From Polynucleobacter sp. AP-Nino-20-G2 (GTDB lineage Bacteria; Pseudomonadota; Gammaproteobacteria; Burkholderiales; Burkholderiaceae), in the NCBI RefSeq assembly GCF_018688235.1, contig NZ_CP061313.1:477035-541034 (forward strand): DNA of 64,000 nt, read 5' to 3'. The stretch's first letter is position 1, and the number at the start of each line of letters is the position of its first letter. The position numbers and the translations under genes are program-made. The notes below the pieces were generated by a model that was not told where the DNA came from, made no database searches, and saw only the letters and a program-made list of their open reading frames with translations. Positions 1-6,960 of the stretch are shown in pieces.

Positions 1-1400
1 CGCAACCAGCGCATGAAACGTTCCACACCTTTCCCATAAGGCGGTCTTGCTAACTTAGTGCCTCGCAGCACATTTAAGCCAAAGAATCCGCGAACCTCTA
101 AAACCGACTTACGCAGGCTAAAGGTGTCAAATCCAGCTTTGCCATGGTATGCACCCATACCGCTAGCGCCAGCCCCACCAAAGGGCAAGTCTTCAACTGC
201 GGCATGCAATAGCGTGTCGTTGATCGTTACCCCGCCAGAGCGAGTCTCATTGAGGATGCTTTGCATTGCCCGCTTATCTTTACCAAACCAATACAGTGCC
301 AGTGGTTTTGGATTCTCGTTGATGTAACGAATCGTTGAGTTGAGGTCATCGACTGCCACAATGGGAAGAATGGGGCCAAAGATCTCTTCTTGCATGATGA
401 GGGCGTCTTTCGAAACATTCAGCAGCGCGACAGGTGTAAATATTGGAGAGGTATCTTGATTAAAAGAGAGGAGTGGAATGGCATTCGCGCCTCGATCTAC
501 GGCATCTTGTACTAACTGATTCCAGCGATTGAGTTGTTGTTGATCAATCGGCCCAGTGAATTCCTCAGGATTAGCGAATTGTTTTTGAGCGGCATTTCGC
601 AGCTCTTCTACGAACTCATCGCAATTGCCCGCATGAATTAATACATAGTCTGGGGCAATACAAGTTTGTCCAGCGTTAATCAGCTTGCCATAAACAATGC
701 TGGACGCCGCATCTTTTAATTTGGCTGAAGGGTCAACGATCGCGGGGGATTTGCCACCCAGCTCAAGCGTAATGGGAGTGAGATGGTCAGCCGCCGCACG
801 CATTACTTTTTTACCGACATGCTCTGATCCGGTAAAAAAGAGATGGTCAAACGGAAGTGTCGCAAATGATTCCGCAACATCTGTGCCACCTGTGGTTACA
901 CAAAATTCACTTGGATGAAAATATTCTTGAATCAGGCCAGCTAGAAAACCTGAAGTGCGAGAGCTTCTTTCGGAGAGCTTGAGCCAAACACGATTACCCG
1001 CTGCAAATGCGGCGATCGCGGGAACGAGCGCCAGTTGCACGGGATAGTTCCACGGACTCATGATGCCCACTACGCCCATAGACTGCATTTCAGTCCAGGC
1101 ATGGGAGGATCCCAAGAATCCGGGGGTTTGCACCAAATGGGGCTTCATCCACTCTTTGAGATGTTTGCGTGTGTATTTGCACGCTTGATAAATCATCTGA
1201 AATTCAAGAAGCCTGCTCTCAACGGAATTGCGCACACCAAAATCCGCTTGAAGCACCTTACAGATCTTCTCTTCGTTTGCCATCAGCATTTTTTCGATGC
1301 GACCGATGCGCTCAAGGCGAACCTCAAGAGTGGGATTTGGTTCGGCAGCGTAGGCCGCTTTGATTTCGTCTAACTGGAGCGTAAAGCGATTCATGGTCAT
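1..1400 (-). CDS. Coniferyl-aldehyde-type aldehyde dehydrogenase (partial, C-terminus outside window)
   Basis: An NAD(P)-dependent aldehyde dehydrogenase oxidising an aldehyde to its acid. The minus frame is open from the ATG at 1400 to base 1, about 466 residues, so only the extreme C-terminus is missing. The catalytic cysteine lies in a NAGQTC motif (about residue 247) followed by IAPDY, which is characteristic of the coniferyl aldehyde dehydrogenase subgroup. The general base glutamate is in ELGGKSP (about residue 213), and the SPWNYP cofactor-site motif is upstream. A second in-frame ATG lies two codons later, at 1394, so the exact start is unsettled. The gene is divergent from msrA. The true substrate cannot be told from the sequence; the coniferyl label reflects subgroup resemblance only. 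Confidence 0.85.
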   Translation of the reverse strand, partial: MTMNRFTLQLDEIKAAYAAEPNPTLEVRLERIGRIEKMLMANEEKICKVLQADFGVRNSVESRLLEFQMIYQACKYTRKHLKEWMKPHLVQTPGFLGSSHAWTEMQSMGVVGIMSPWNYPVQLALVPAIAAFAAGNRVWLKLSERSSRTSGFLAGLIQEYFHPSEFCVTTGGTDVAESFATLPFDHLFFTGSEHVGKKVMRAAADHLTPITLELGGKSPAIVDPSAKLKDAASSIVYGKLINAGQTCIAPDYVLIHAGNCDEFVEELRNAAQKQFANPEEFTGPIDQQQLNRWNQLVQDAVDRGANAIPLLSFNQDTSPIFTPVALLNVSKDALIMQEEIFGPILPIVAVDDLNSTIRYINENPKPLALYWFGKDKRAMQSILNETRSGGVTINDTLLHAAVEDLPFGGAGASGMGAYHGKAGFDTFSLRKSVLEVRGFFGLNVLRGTKLARPPYGKGVERFMRWL

Positions 1401-1452
1401 TGGGTTGTATTAGCGGCAAGCAAGCGATTGAATAAGGCATTAGGATAAAGCC

Positions 1453-2025
1453 ATGAACAAAATCCTTGATATAAATTCATTTGGCCTTGAGCGCGCCACT
1501 TTGGGCGGCGGTTGTTTTTGGTGCTTAGAGGCTGTTTATCAACAAATTTCCGGGGTCCAGTTAGTGGTGTCTGGCTATGCAGGTGGGGCCACGCTTAATC
1601 CCGACTATGAATCGGTTTGCTCTGGAACTACCGGTCATGCTGAAATAGTCGACATCTATTTCGATCCAAACATTGTGTCCTACCGAGATTTGTTGGAAGT
1701 TTTGTTTGTAATTCATGATCCAACGACCTTGAACTATCAGGGGAATGACCATGGGACGCAATATCGCTCGGTGATTTACACACACGGTGACGCGCAAAAA
1801 ATGATTGCGCATGAGGTTGTCAAAGAGCTTGAGGAGGCTGGCATTTATGCCAATCCTATCGTGACCCAAATCGAAGATGCGCCTGTGATTTATCCGGCGG
1901 AGGATTACCACCAGAACTACTTCCGTCAGCACCCTGGACAGGGTTATTGCATGGCAGTAGTTGCTCCCAAGTTAGCAAAATTTAGAGCGAAATTTCAATC
2001 CTTAATTGCCTCGGATTTTCAATAA
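1453..2025 (+). CDS. msrA: Peptide methionine sulfoxide reductase MsrA
   Basis: Reduces the S-epimer of methionine sulfoxide in proteins and free methionine, using thioredoxin as reductant. The catalytic GCFWC motif covers residues 20-24 (C21 nucleophile), followed by the family segments VSGYAGG, the HAE tripeptide, DPTTLNYQGND and GTQYRS, and the late AEDYHQNYF motif. The length of 190 residues is normal for a single-domain MsrA; no MsrB domain is fused. Its stop lies 10 bases from the convergent pdxH stop, so the two 3' ends nearly meet. The thioredoxin reductase gene that would supply electrons is elsewhere in the window (33330-34286). Confidence 0.95.
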   Translation: MNKILDINSFGLERATLGGGCFWCLEAVYQQISGVQLVVSGYAGGATLNPDYESVCSGTTGHAEIVDIYFDPNIVSYRDLLEVLFVIHDPTTLNYQGNDHGTQYRSVIYTHGDAQKMIAHEVVKELEEAGIYANPIVTQIEDAPVIYPAEDYHQNYFRQHPGQGYCMAVVAPKLAKFRAKFQSLIASDFQ

Positions 2026-2035
2026 GGCGGTGCTC

Positions 2036-2671
2036 TTAGGGGGCTAGGCGCGCAATTAACCAGGCTGATCCATCTAATTGGTAGTGGATGCGGTCATGGA
2101 GTCGCGAGGGGCGACCTTGCCAGAATTCAATTTCAGTAGGGCGTAATCGATAGCCGCCCCAATGCTTTGGGCGCGGTGGGTGATCACCAAACTCTGCGGC
2201 GAAACGCTTCTCAGCCTCTTCTAGAAATTCTCGATTTGGAATTTCAGAGCTTTGGGGGGATGCCCACGCGCCAATGCGGGAAGCTGCGGGGCGTGAGTGA
2301 AAGTAGCCGTCGCTCTCTTGGGCGCTTACGCGCTCAACCACCCCTTTAATGCGGACTTGACGCTCAAGCTCATGCCAGTGAAATAAGAGGGCTGCCTGAG
2401 GGCGAACCGCTAAATCTTTACCTTTTTGACTTTCGTAATTGGTAAAAAAGGTAAAGCCATCCTGATCCGCGCCTTTTAGTAAGACAATACGGGCTGATGG
2501 ATTTCCGGCTTGATCAGCGGTAGCCAAGGTCATGGAGTTTGGTTCGGGGCACTCTGCTTTGATGGCTTGCTCAAACCAAGTCTGAAATAAGCTAATGGGG
2601 TTCGATGGAGCCTCGGTTTCAGAGAGTTGGCCAAAAGTATAGTTTTTGCGAAGTTGAGCAATGGTGTCCAT
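2036..2671 (-). CDS. pdxH: Pyridoxamine 5'-phosphate oxidase
   Basis: FMN enzyme that oxidises pyridoxine or pyridoxamine 5'-phosphate to pyridoxal 5'-phosphate in vitamin B6 synthesis and salvage. The protein shows the family landmarks LRKNYTFGQL near the N-terminus, MTLATAD, RIVLLKG, FFTNYESQKGKDL, the SRIGAWAS segment, and the C-terminal EFWQGRPSRLHDR motif that contacts FMN and substrate. I chose the ATG at 2671 (211 residues, MDTIAQ). An upstream in-frame start at 2707 would add 12 residues but overlap the divergent tcdA start, and the family normally begins close to the RKNY segment. Divergent from tcdA with almost no intergenic space. Confidence 0.92.
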   Translation of the reverse strand: MDTIAQLRKNYTFGQLSETEAPSNPISLFQTWFEQAIKAECPEPNSMTLATADQAGNPSARIVLLKGADQDGFTFFTNYESQKGKDLAVRPQAALLFHWHELERQVRIKGVVERVSAQESDGYFHSRPAASRIGAWASPQSSEIPNREFLEEAEKRFAAEFGDHPPRPKHWGGYRLRPTEIEFWQGRPSRLHDRIHYQLDGSAWLIARLAP

Positions 2672-2693
2672 TTTTTCAGTATAAAGAGAAGCT

Positions 2694-3446
2694 ATGGCAG
2701 AAGACAAGGTAGAAGACAGTGTAGATGACCGTCGTTTTGGAGGTGTAGCTCGGCTATACGGTCCGGAGCTGCGCGAGCGCTTTCGTCATGCCACTGTTGT
2801 GGTGGCAGGCTTGGGCGGTGTTGGCTCTTGGGCCGCTGAAGCATTGGCACGTACTGCAATTGGGCATCTCGTTTTGATTGATTTCGATCATATTGCCGAG
2901 AGCAATACCAATCGCCAGCTTCATGCACTTGAAGGCGAGTACGGAAAAGCCAAAGTAGAGGCGATGACGCAGCGAATTCTCAAGATCAATCCCGAGATTC
3001 AGCTGACAGTTTGTGATGAATTTTTAGAGCCAGATAATTTGGATATTTTGATTCCAAAAGACGCTATTGTTTTAGATGCAACCGATTCCGTTCAAACCAA
3101 AATTGCTTTAGCAGTATGGGCGGAAAAAAATCAGCGTGGATTGGTGATGTGTGGCGCGGCTGGTGGCAAGTCGGATCCTACTTCAGTGCGTTGTGATGAT
3201 CTTTCACGAACCGAGCAAGATGCTTTGTTGGCAAAGGTGCGTCAGGGCTTGCGACAGGATCATGGCTTCTCTAGAAACTTAAAGAAAAAAATTGGTATTC
3301 GTGCTATCTACTCTCATGAGCCACGCGCTGGAGTTGCGAGCGGTGGCTTAGCTTGCTCTGGCTATGGTTCAACCGTCATGGTGACGGCAGCTTGCGGTCT
3401 TGCGGCTGCTGCAGAGATCTTGAATTTAATCGCTACTCAGGAATAA
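2694..3446 (+). CDS. tcdA: tRNA threonylcarbamoyladenosine dehydratase TcdA
   Basis: E1/ThiF-like enzyme that dehydrates t6A37 of tRNA to the cyclic form in an ATP-dependent reaction. The Rossmann glycine motif VVAGLGGVGSWAAEAL is at about residues 36-51, followed by the aspartate of DFDHIAESNTNRQ that binds ATP magnesium, and the GAAGGKSDPT segment. The 250-residue length fits the TcdA/CsdL family. The C-terminal part holds GYGSTVMVTAACGLAAA, a hydrophobic helix typical of these membrane-associated proteins. Divergent from pdxH; the start ATG at 2694 lies only 22 bases from the pdxH start at 2671, so the two promoters must lie within each other's coding sequence or be shared. Confidence 0.9.
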   Translation: MAEDKVEDSVDDRRFGGVARLYGPELRERFRHATVVVAGLGGVGSWAAEALARTAIGHLVLIDFDHIAESNTNRQLHALEGEYGKAKVEAMTQRILKINPEIQLTVCDEFLEPDNLDILIPKDAIVLDATDSVQTKIALAVWAEKNQRGLVMCGAAGGKSDPTSVRCDDLSRTEQDALLAKVRQGLRQDHGFSRNLKKKIGIRAIYSHEPRAGVASGGLACSGYGSTVMVTAACGLAAAAEILNLIATQE

Positions 3447-3709
3447 ATTTTCAGAAATACCGCAAAGAGTATTGAAGTGTGCTGAATTCCTTTAGGGGAA
3501 TCCCTGTAGGAAATTACGTATTCTGTTGTCATCCATCTTTCAAAGATTCATCTATCGGCTTGTGTTTGCTGGGCCAACACTTTTTATCTCATTCACATTT
3601 ATTTGTTTAGGCACTTTGGGTAGTTTTATCCCCTAGTGCAGATGAGCAGTCCTCCCTAGACTTTGCCTCGTTGGTGCGTTACCAACAACAAATCGAAAGG
3701 AGGTCTCTT
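3447..3709. other. Intergenic region upstream of the permease-alanine dehydrogenase pair
   Basis: About 260 bases without a convincing gene. It must carry the promoter for the downstream permease-ald operon, but I see no -35/-10 pair strong enough to call and no riboswitch I can recognise. A weak short inverted repeat (ATTCC and GGAAT) lies near 3485-3502. Confidence 0.4.
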
Positions 3710-5092
3710 TTGCAGACTGAACAGGCAGGTTTAAAGCGCCATCTAAAAGTGCGACATATTCGCTTGATGGCTTTGGGGTCCACGATTGGCGTTGGATTAT
3801 TTCTAGGTTCTGCCAGCGCTATACAAATTGCTGGACCCTCGATCTTGCTGGGCTATTTATTGGCGGGGATCGTGGCGTTCATCGTGCTACGAACTCTCGG
3901 GGAGATGGCTGTACACGAGCCTGTGGCAGGATCGTTCGCCGCTTATGCCAATAGCTATGTTGGGCCACTTGCAGGGTACATGGTCGGCTGGGGCTATTGG
4001 ACCTACTGGATTGTTGTAGGTATCGCGGAGGTAACTGCCGTGGGCATCTATATGGGCATCTGGTTTCCGGAAACACCGCAGTGGATTTGGGCTTTGTCCT
4101 CCATCTTGATGATGGGTCTGATCAATCTCATCGCCGTAAAAGTATTTGGCGAGTTTGAGTTTTGGTTTGCCCTAATTAAGGTGGTTGCGATAGTTGCCTT
4201 AATTGCACTTGGGAGCTCCGTAATCTTCTTTGGTTTTACGAATGACTGGAACCCAATCGGCTTAGCCAATCTCTGGCAACACGGTGGCTTTTTCCCAAAT
4301 GGCATTAGTGGCATGTTGCTTTCTTTACAGATGGTGCTGTTTGCATACGTTGGGATTGAGATGATTGGTTTATCAGCTGGTGAAGCTGAGAACCCACGCA
4401 AAACGATTCCAATGGCAATTGATTCATTGGCGTGGCGCATCTTGATTTTTTACATGGGTGCAATTTTTGTCATCCTGGCGATCTTTCCATGGAATGAAGT
4501 GGGGCAGCAAGGCAGTCCATTCGTTGTGATGTTCGAGCGGATTGGTTTGCGCGAAGCTGCCGGAATCATCAACTTTGTTGTGATCACCGCTGCGCTTTCC
4601 TCATGCAATGCTGGCATCTTTAGTGGTGGCCGATTGTTGTATGCGCTATCCGTGAATGGTTATGCGCCTTCACCTTTTGCCAAGCTATCGAAGTATGGCG
4701 TTCCTCATCGTGCGGTACTTGCAACAGTAGCAGTTTGTATGACGGGTGTGGTACTGAATTACTTTGTGCCAGATAAGGCCTTTCAATACATCATGGCCGC
4801 GGTCACATTTGTAGGATTGATGGTGTGGATCGCCATTCTCTTTACGCAAATTCAATTCCGTCGCTCTCTCACTAAAACACAGGTTGCCGAGTTGGCTTAT
4901 CGCGCACCGTGGTGGCCCTATTCCTCGTGGTTCGCATTGGCTTTCATTGCTTTGGTAGTGGTGCTAATGGGCTTCCATGAGGATGCGCGGATCGCGTTGG
5001 TATTGGGTCCGTGTCTATTGGGCGTGTATCTCGCGATGTTCTACATCGTTGGATTGCATCGCAAAACAAAACTGAATCGTGAATTCAAATAA
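3710..5092 (+). CDS. APC-family amino acid permease, CycA-like (alanine/serine/glycine type)
   Basis: Inner-membrane amino acid:proton symporter of the amino acid-polyamine-organocation superfamily, with about 12 membrane segments. The N-terminus has the family helix 1 motif GSTIGVGLFLGS, and segments such as FGEFEFWFALIKVVAI, GGFFPNGISG and FAYVGIEM resemble the D-serine/D-alanine/glycine transporter CycA as I recall it. The open frame extends upstream to a TTG at 3671, but the start is most likely the TTG at 3710: an AAAGGAGG ribosome binding site at about 3696-3703 stands seven bases before it, giving 460 residues. Alanine dehydrogenase follows after 10 bases, which supports alanine as substrate; the exact specificity is inference. 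Confidence 0.85.
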   Translation: MQTEQAGLKRHLKVRHIRLMALGSTIGVGLFLGSASAIQIAGPSILLGYLLAGIVAFIVLRTLGEMAVHEPVAGSFAAYANSYVGPLAGYMVGWGYWTYWIVVGIAEVTAVGIYMGIWFPETPQWIWALSSILMMGLINLIAVKVFGEFEFWFALIKVVAIVALIALGSSVIFFGFTNDWNPIGLANLWQHGGFFPNGISGMLLSLQMVLFAYVGIEMIGLSAGEAENPRKTIPMAIDSLAWRILIFYMGAIFVILAIFPWNEVGQQGSPFVVMFERIGLREAAGIINFVVITAALSSCNAGIFSGGRLLYALSVNGYAPSPFAKLSKYGVPHRAVLATVAVCMTGVVLNYFVPDKAFQYIMAAVTFVGLMVWIAILFTQIQFRRSLTKTQVAELAYRAPWWPYSSWFALAFIALVVVLMGFHEDARIALVLGPCLLGVYLAMFYIVGLHRKTKLNREFK

Positions 5093-5102
5093 GGAGATAT
5101 AA

Positions 5103-6221
5103 ATGATTGTTGGCGTTCCACAAGAAGTAAAAAATAATGAATTTCGTGTTGGCCTCACTCCGGGAAATGTCAGGGGTTTGTGCAAGCAAGGCCACTCTGT
5201 ATTAGTGCAGCGCGGAGCTGGCGAGCTCATTGGTTTGAGTGATGAGTCTTATCGCATGGCCGGCGCCACGCTGATTAATAGCGCTGCCGAAGTATTTGCC
5301 AAGGCGGAGATGGTGGTTAAAGTGAAGGAGCCGCAGCCGCAAGAATGTGCCATGTTGCGTGAAGATCAAATTCTCTTTACTTATTTGCATCTTGCGCCAG
5401 ACCCACAACAAACCAAAGCGTTACTAGCCTCCGGCGCAAGCTGCATTGCGTATGAAACTGTGACTTCATGTCATGGCGCATTGCCATTGCTGGCGCCCAT
5501 GAGTGAAGTGGCCGGACGCATGTCAATTCAGGCCGCTGCTACTCATCTTGAGAAGACAAACGGCGGCCTGGGGGTGCTCATGGCGGGCGTACCGGGAGTT
5601 TCTCCTGCGAAGGTCGTGATCTTGGGCGGCGGTGTGGTTGGACGCAATGCTTTGCAAATGGCGGTAGGGATGGGTGCCGATGTGTGCATCTTCGATCGCG
5701 ATATTGATCGTTTGAGACAGATCGATATGTTGTACGGTAACCGTGTAAGAACATTTTATTCCGACCCGTTATTGGTGGAGATGGAGGTGTGTGAGGCTGA
5801 TGTGGTGATTGGTGCGGTGCTGTTGCCGGGTGCTGCAGCTCCAAAGCTTGTTACTCGTGAAATGGTTCGTAAGATGAAGTCAGGATCGGTGGTGGTGGAT
5901 GTCGCCATTGATCAGGGCGGTTGCTTTGAAACATCCAAGCCCACCACCCATGCCGATCCAACTTATATTGTCGATGGCGTATTGCATTATTGCGTTGCCA
6001 ATATGCCTGGTGCTGTTGCTCGTACTTCTACCTTTGCCTTAACCAATGCCACTTATCCATTTGTGGAGGCGTTAGCGAATCGAGGAGGCTTGTTGGCTTT
6101 ATCCCATGATCATCACTTGCGTAATGGCTTGAGTGTTCATCGGGGTAGTTTAACTTCAGAGCCGGTGGCAAGGGCTCAAAAACTGGACTTTGTCACTGCG
6201 GAAGAGCTGTTGGCCGCATAG
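5103..6221 (+). CDS. ald: Alanine dehydrogenase
   Basis: NAD-dependent oxidative deamination of L-alanine to pyruvate and ammonium, reversible. The 372-residue protein starts MIVGVPQEVKNNEFRVGLTP, the signature N-terminus of the alanine dehydrogenase/transhydrogenase family. It carries the substrate-site lysine in VKVKEPQ, the active-site histidine segment TYLHLAPD, the dinucleotide-binding VVILGGGVVGRNAL (about residues 170-183), and the DVAIDQGGCFETSKPTTH signature. AAGGAG stands eight bases upstream of the ATG. It is the second gene of a permease-ald operon, so the unit probably imports alanine and uses it as a carbon and nitrogen source. A palindromic element follows at 6243. Confidence 0.95.
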   Translation: MIVGVPQEVKNNEFRVGLTPGNVRGLCKQGHSVLVQRGAGELIGLSDESYRMAGATLINSAAEVFAKAEMVVKVKEPQPQECAMLREDQILFTYLHLAPDPQQTKALLASGASCIAYETVTSCHGALPLLAPMSEVAGRMSIQAAATHLEKTNGGLGVLMAGVPGVSPAKVVILGGGVVGRNALQMAVGMGADVCIFDRDIDRLRQIDMLYGNRVRTFYSDPLLVEMEVCEADVVIGAVLLPGAAAPKLVTREMVRKMKSGSVVVDVAIDQGGCFETSKPTTHADPTYIVDGVLHYCVANMPGAVARTSTFALTNATYPFVEALANRGGLLALSHDHHLRNGLSVHRGSLTSEPVARAQKLDFVTAEELLAA

Positions 6222-6242
6222 AACTGCATAAGGCTACATAGT

Positions 6243-6288
6243 GCTGGCATCTCATGAGATGCCAGCCCCCCCCCAATGCATATTGGGG
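6243..6288. terminator. Two adjacent inverted repeats after ald, probable terminator region
   Basis: A perfect 24-base palindrome (12-base arms, GCTGGCATCTCA and its complement) spans 6243-6266. It is followed directly by a run of nine C and by a second hairpin, CCCCAAT-GCAT-ATTGGGG, at 6271-6288. There is no T-run right after the first stem, so it is not a textbook intrinsic terminator. The position after ald makes a transcript-end or mRNA-stabilising role the simplest reading. Confidence 0.5.
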
Positions 6289-6350
6289 CTGTCATATTTA
6301 TCCTCTATGATTTCAGTATTGCTTATTAATATATCTACCTTACTGAATTG

Positions 6351-6926
6351 ATGGACTTTTCTGCATTAGCACTTTCTAGTGGTGTGGTTGCACTAGCTGA
6401 AATGGGCGATAAAACCCAGTTGCTCTCACTTATGTTGGCTGCCCGTTATCCAAAACAAGCTTTGGCCATCATTGGCGGCATCTTTATTGCCACAATTGCT
6501 AATCACGCTTGCGCTGCATTTTTGGGGCATTGGCTCACTACATTTGTCAGTCCAGACATGTTGAAGTGGATTTTGGGGTTGAGCTTCCTGGGAATAGGTT
6601 TATGGCTTTTGGTGCCAGACCATATTGACGATGCTGCCGGCTCCAAGGTTGCGGACCGCGCTTTCCAAGTTTTTATATTGACTGTGGGCCTCTTCTTTTT
6701 GGCGGAGATGGGTGATAAGACCCAAATTGCCACGATTGCTTTAGGGGCTAAATATTCTGATGTATTTTCCGTGACAGTTGGCACCACTTTGGGGATGATG
6801 CTGGCAAATGCCCCTGCTGTTTGGATTGGGCAAAAGTTCACTAAACGTATGCCGATCAAGTGGGTTCATGCTGTAGCCGCTATTACCTTCATTGCTATCG
6901 GTGTGACGACCCTTGCCTTGGGTTAA
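6351..6926 (+). CDS. GDT1/TMEM165-family membrane protein (probable Mn2+/Ca2+ exporter)
   Basis: The 191-residue hydrophobic protein has two internal repeats of three membrane segments, each opening with the family signature E-x-G-D-K-(T/S): EMGDKTQ at residues 17-23 and again at about 118-124. Members of this UPF0016 family move manganese or calcium out of the cytoplasm in exchange for protons (for example MneA in Vibrio, MntX-like roles). I chose the ATG at 6351 rather than the TTG one codon earlier. The gene stands alone between ald and pepN. No manganese riboswitch (yybP-ykoY) is evident upstream. Confidence 0.85.
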   Translation: MDFSALALSSGVVALAEMGDKTQLLSLMLAARYPKQALAIIGGIFIATIANHACAAFLGHWLTTFVSPDMLKWILGLSFLGIGLWLLVPDHIDDAAGSKVADRAFQVFILTVGLFFLAEMGDKTQIATIALGAKYSDVFSVTVGTTLGMMLANAPAVWIGQKFTKRMPIKWVHAVAAITFIAIGVTTLALG

Positions 6927-6960
6927 GAAGAAAGTCTGGAACGGGGCTTAAAATTGCTCC

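Noticed and set aside
1035..1373. Plus-strand frame of 112 codons inside the aldehyde dehydrogenase
   Set aside because: It lies wholly opposite a clear aldehyde dehydrogenase coding sequence and shows no motif.
2672..2707. Longer pdxH start at 2707
   Set aside because: It would overlap the divergent tcdA start and adds residues not typical of the family.
3671..3709. Upstream TTG/GTG starts of the permease
   Set aside because: A strong AAAGGAGG stands just before the TTG at 3710, inside the longer frame.
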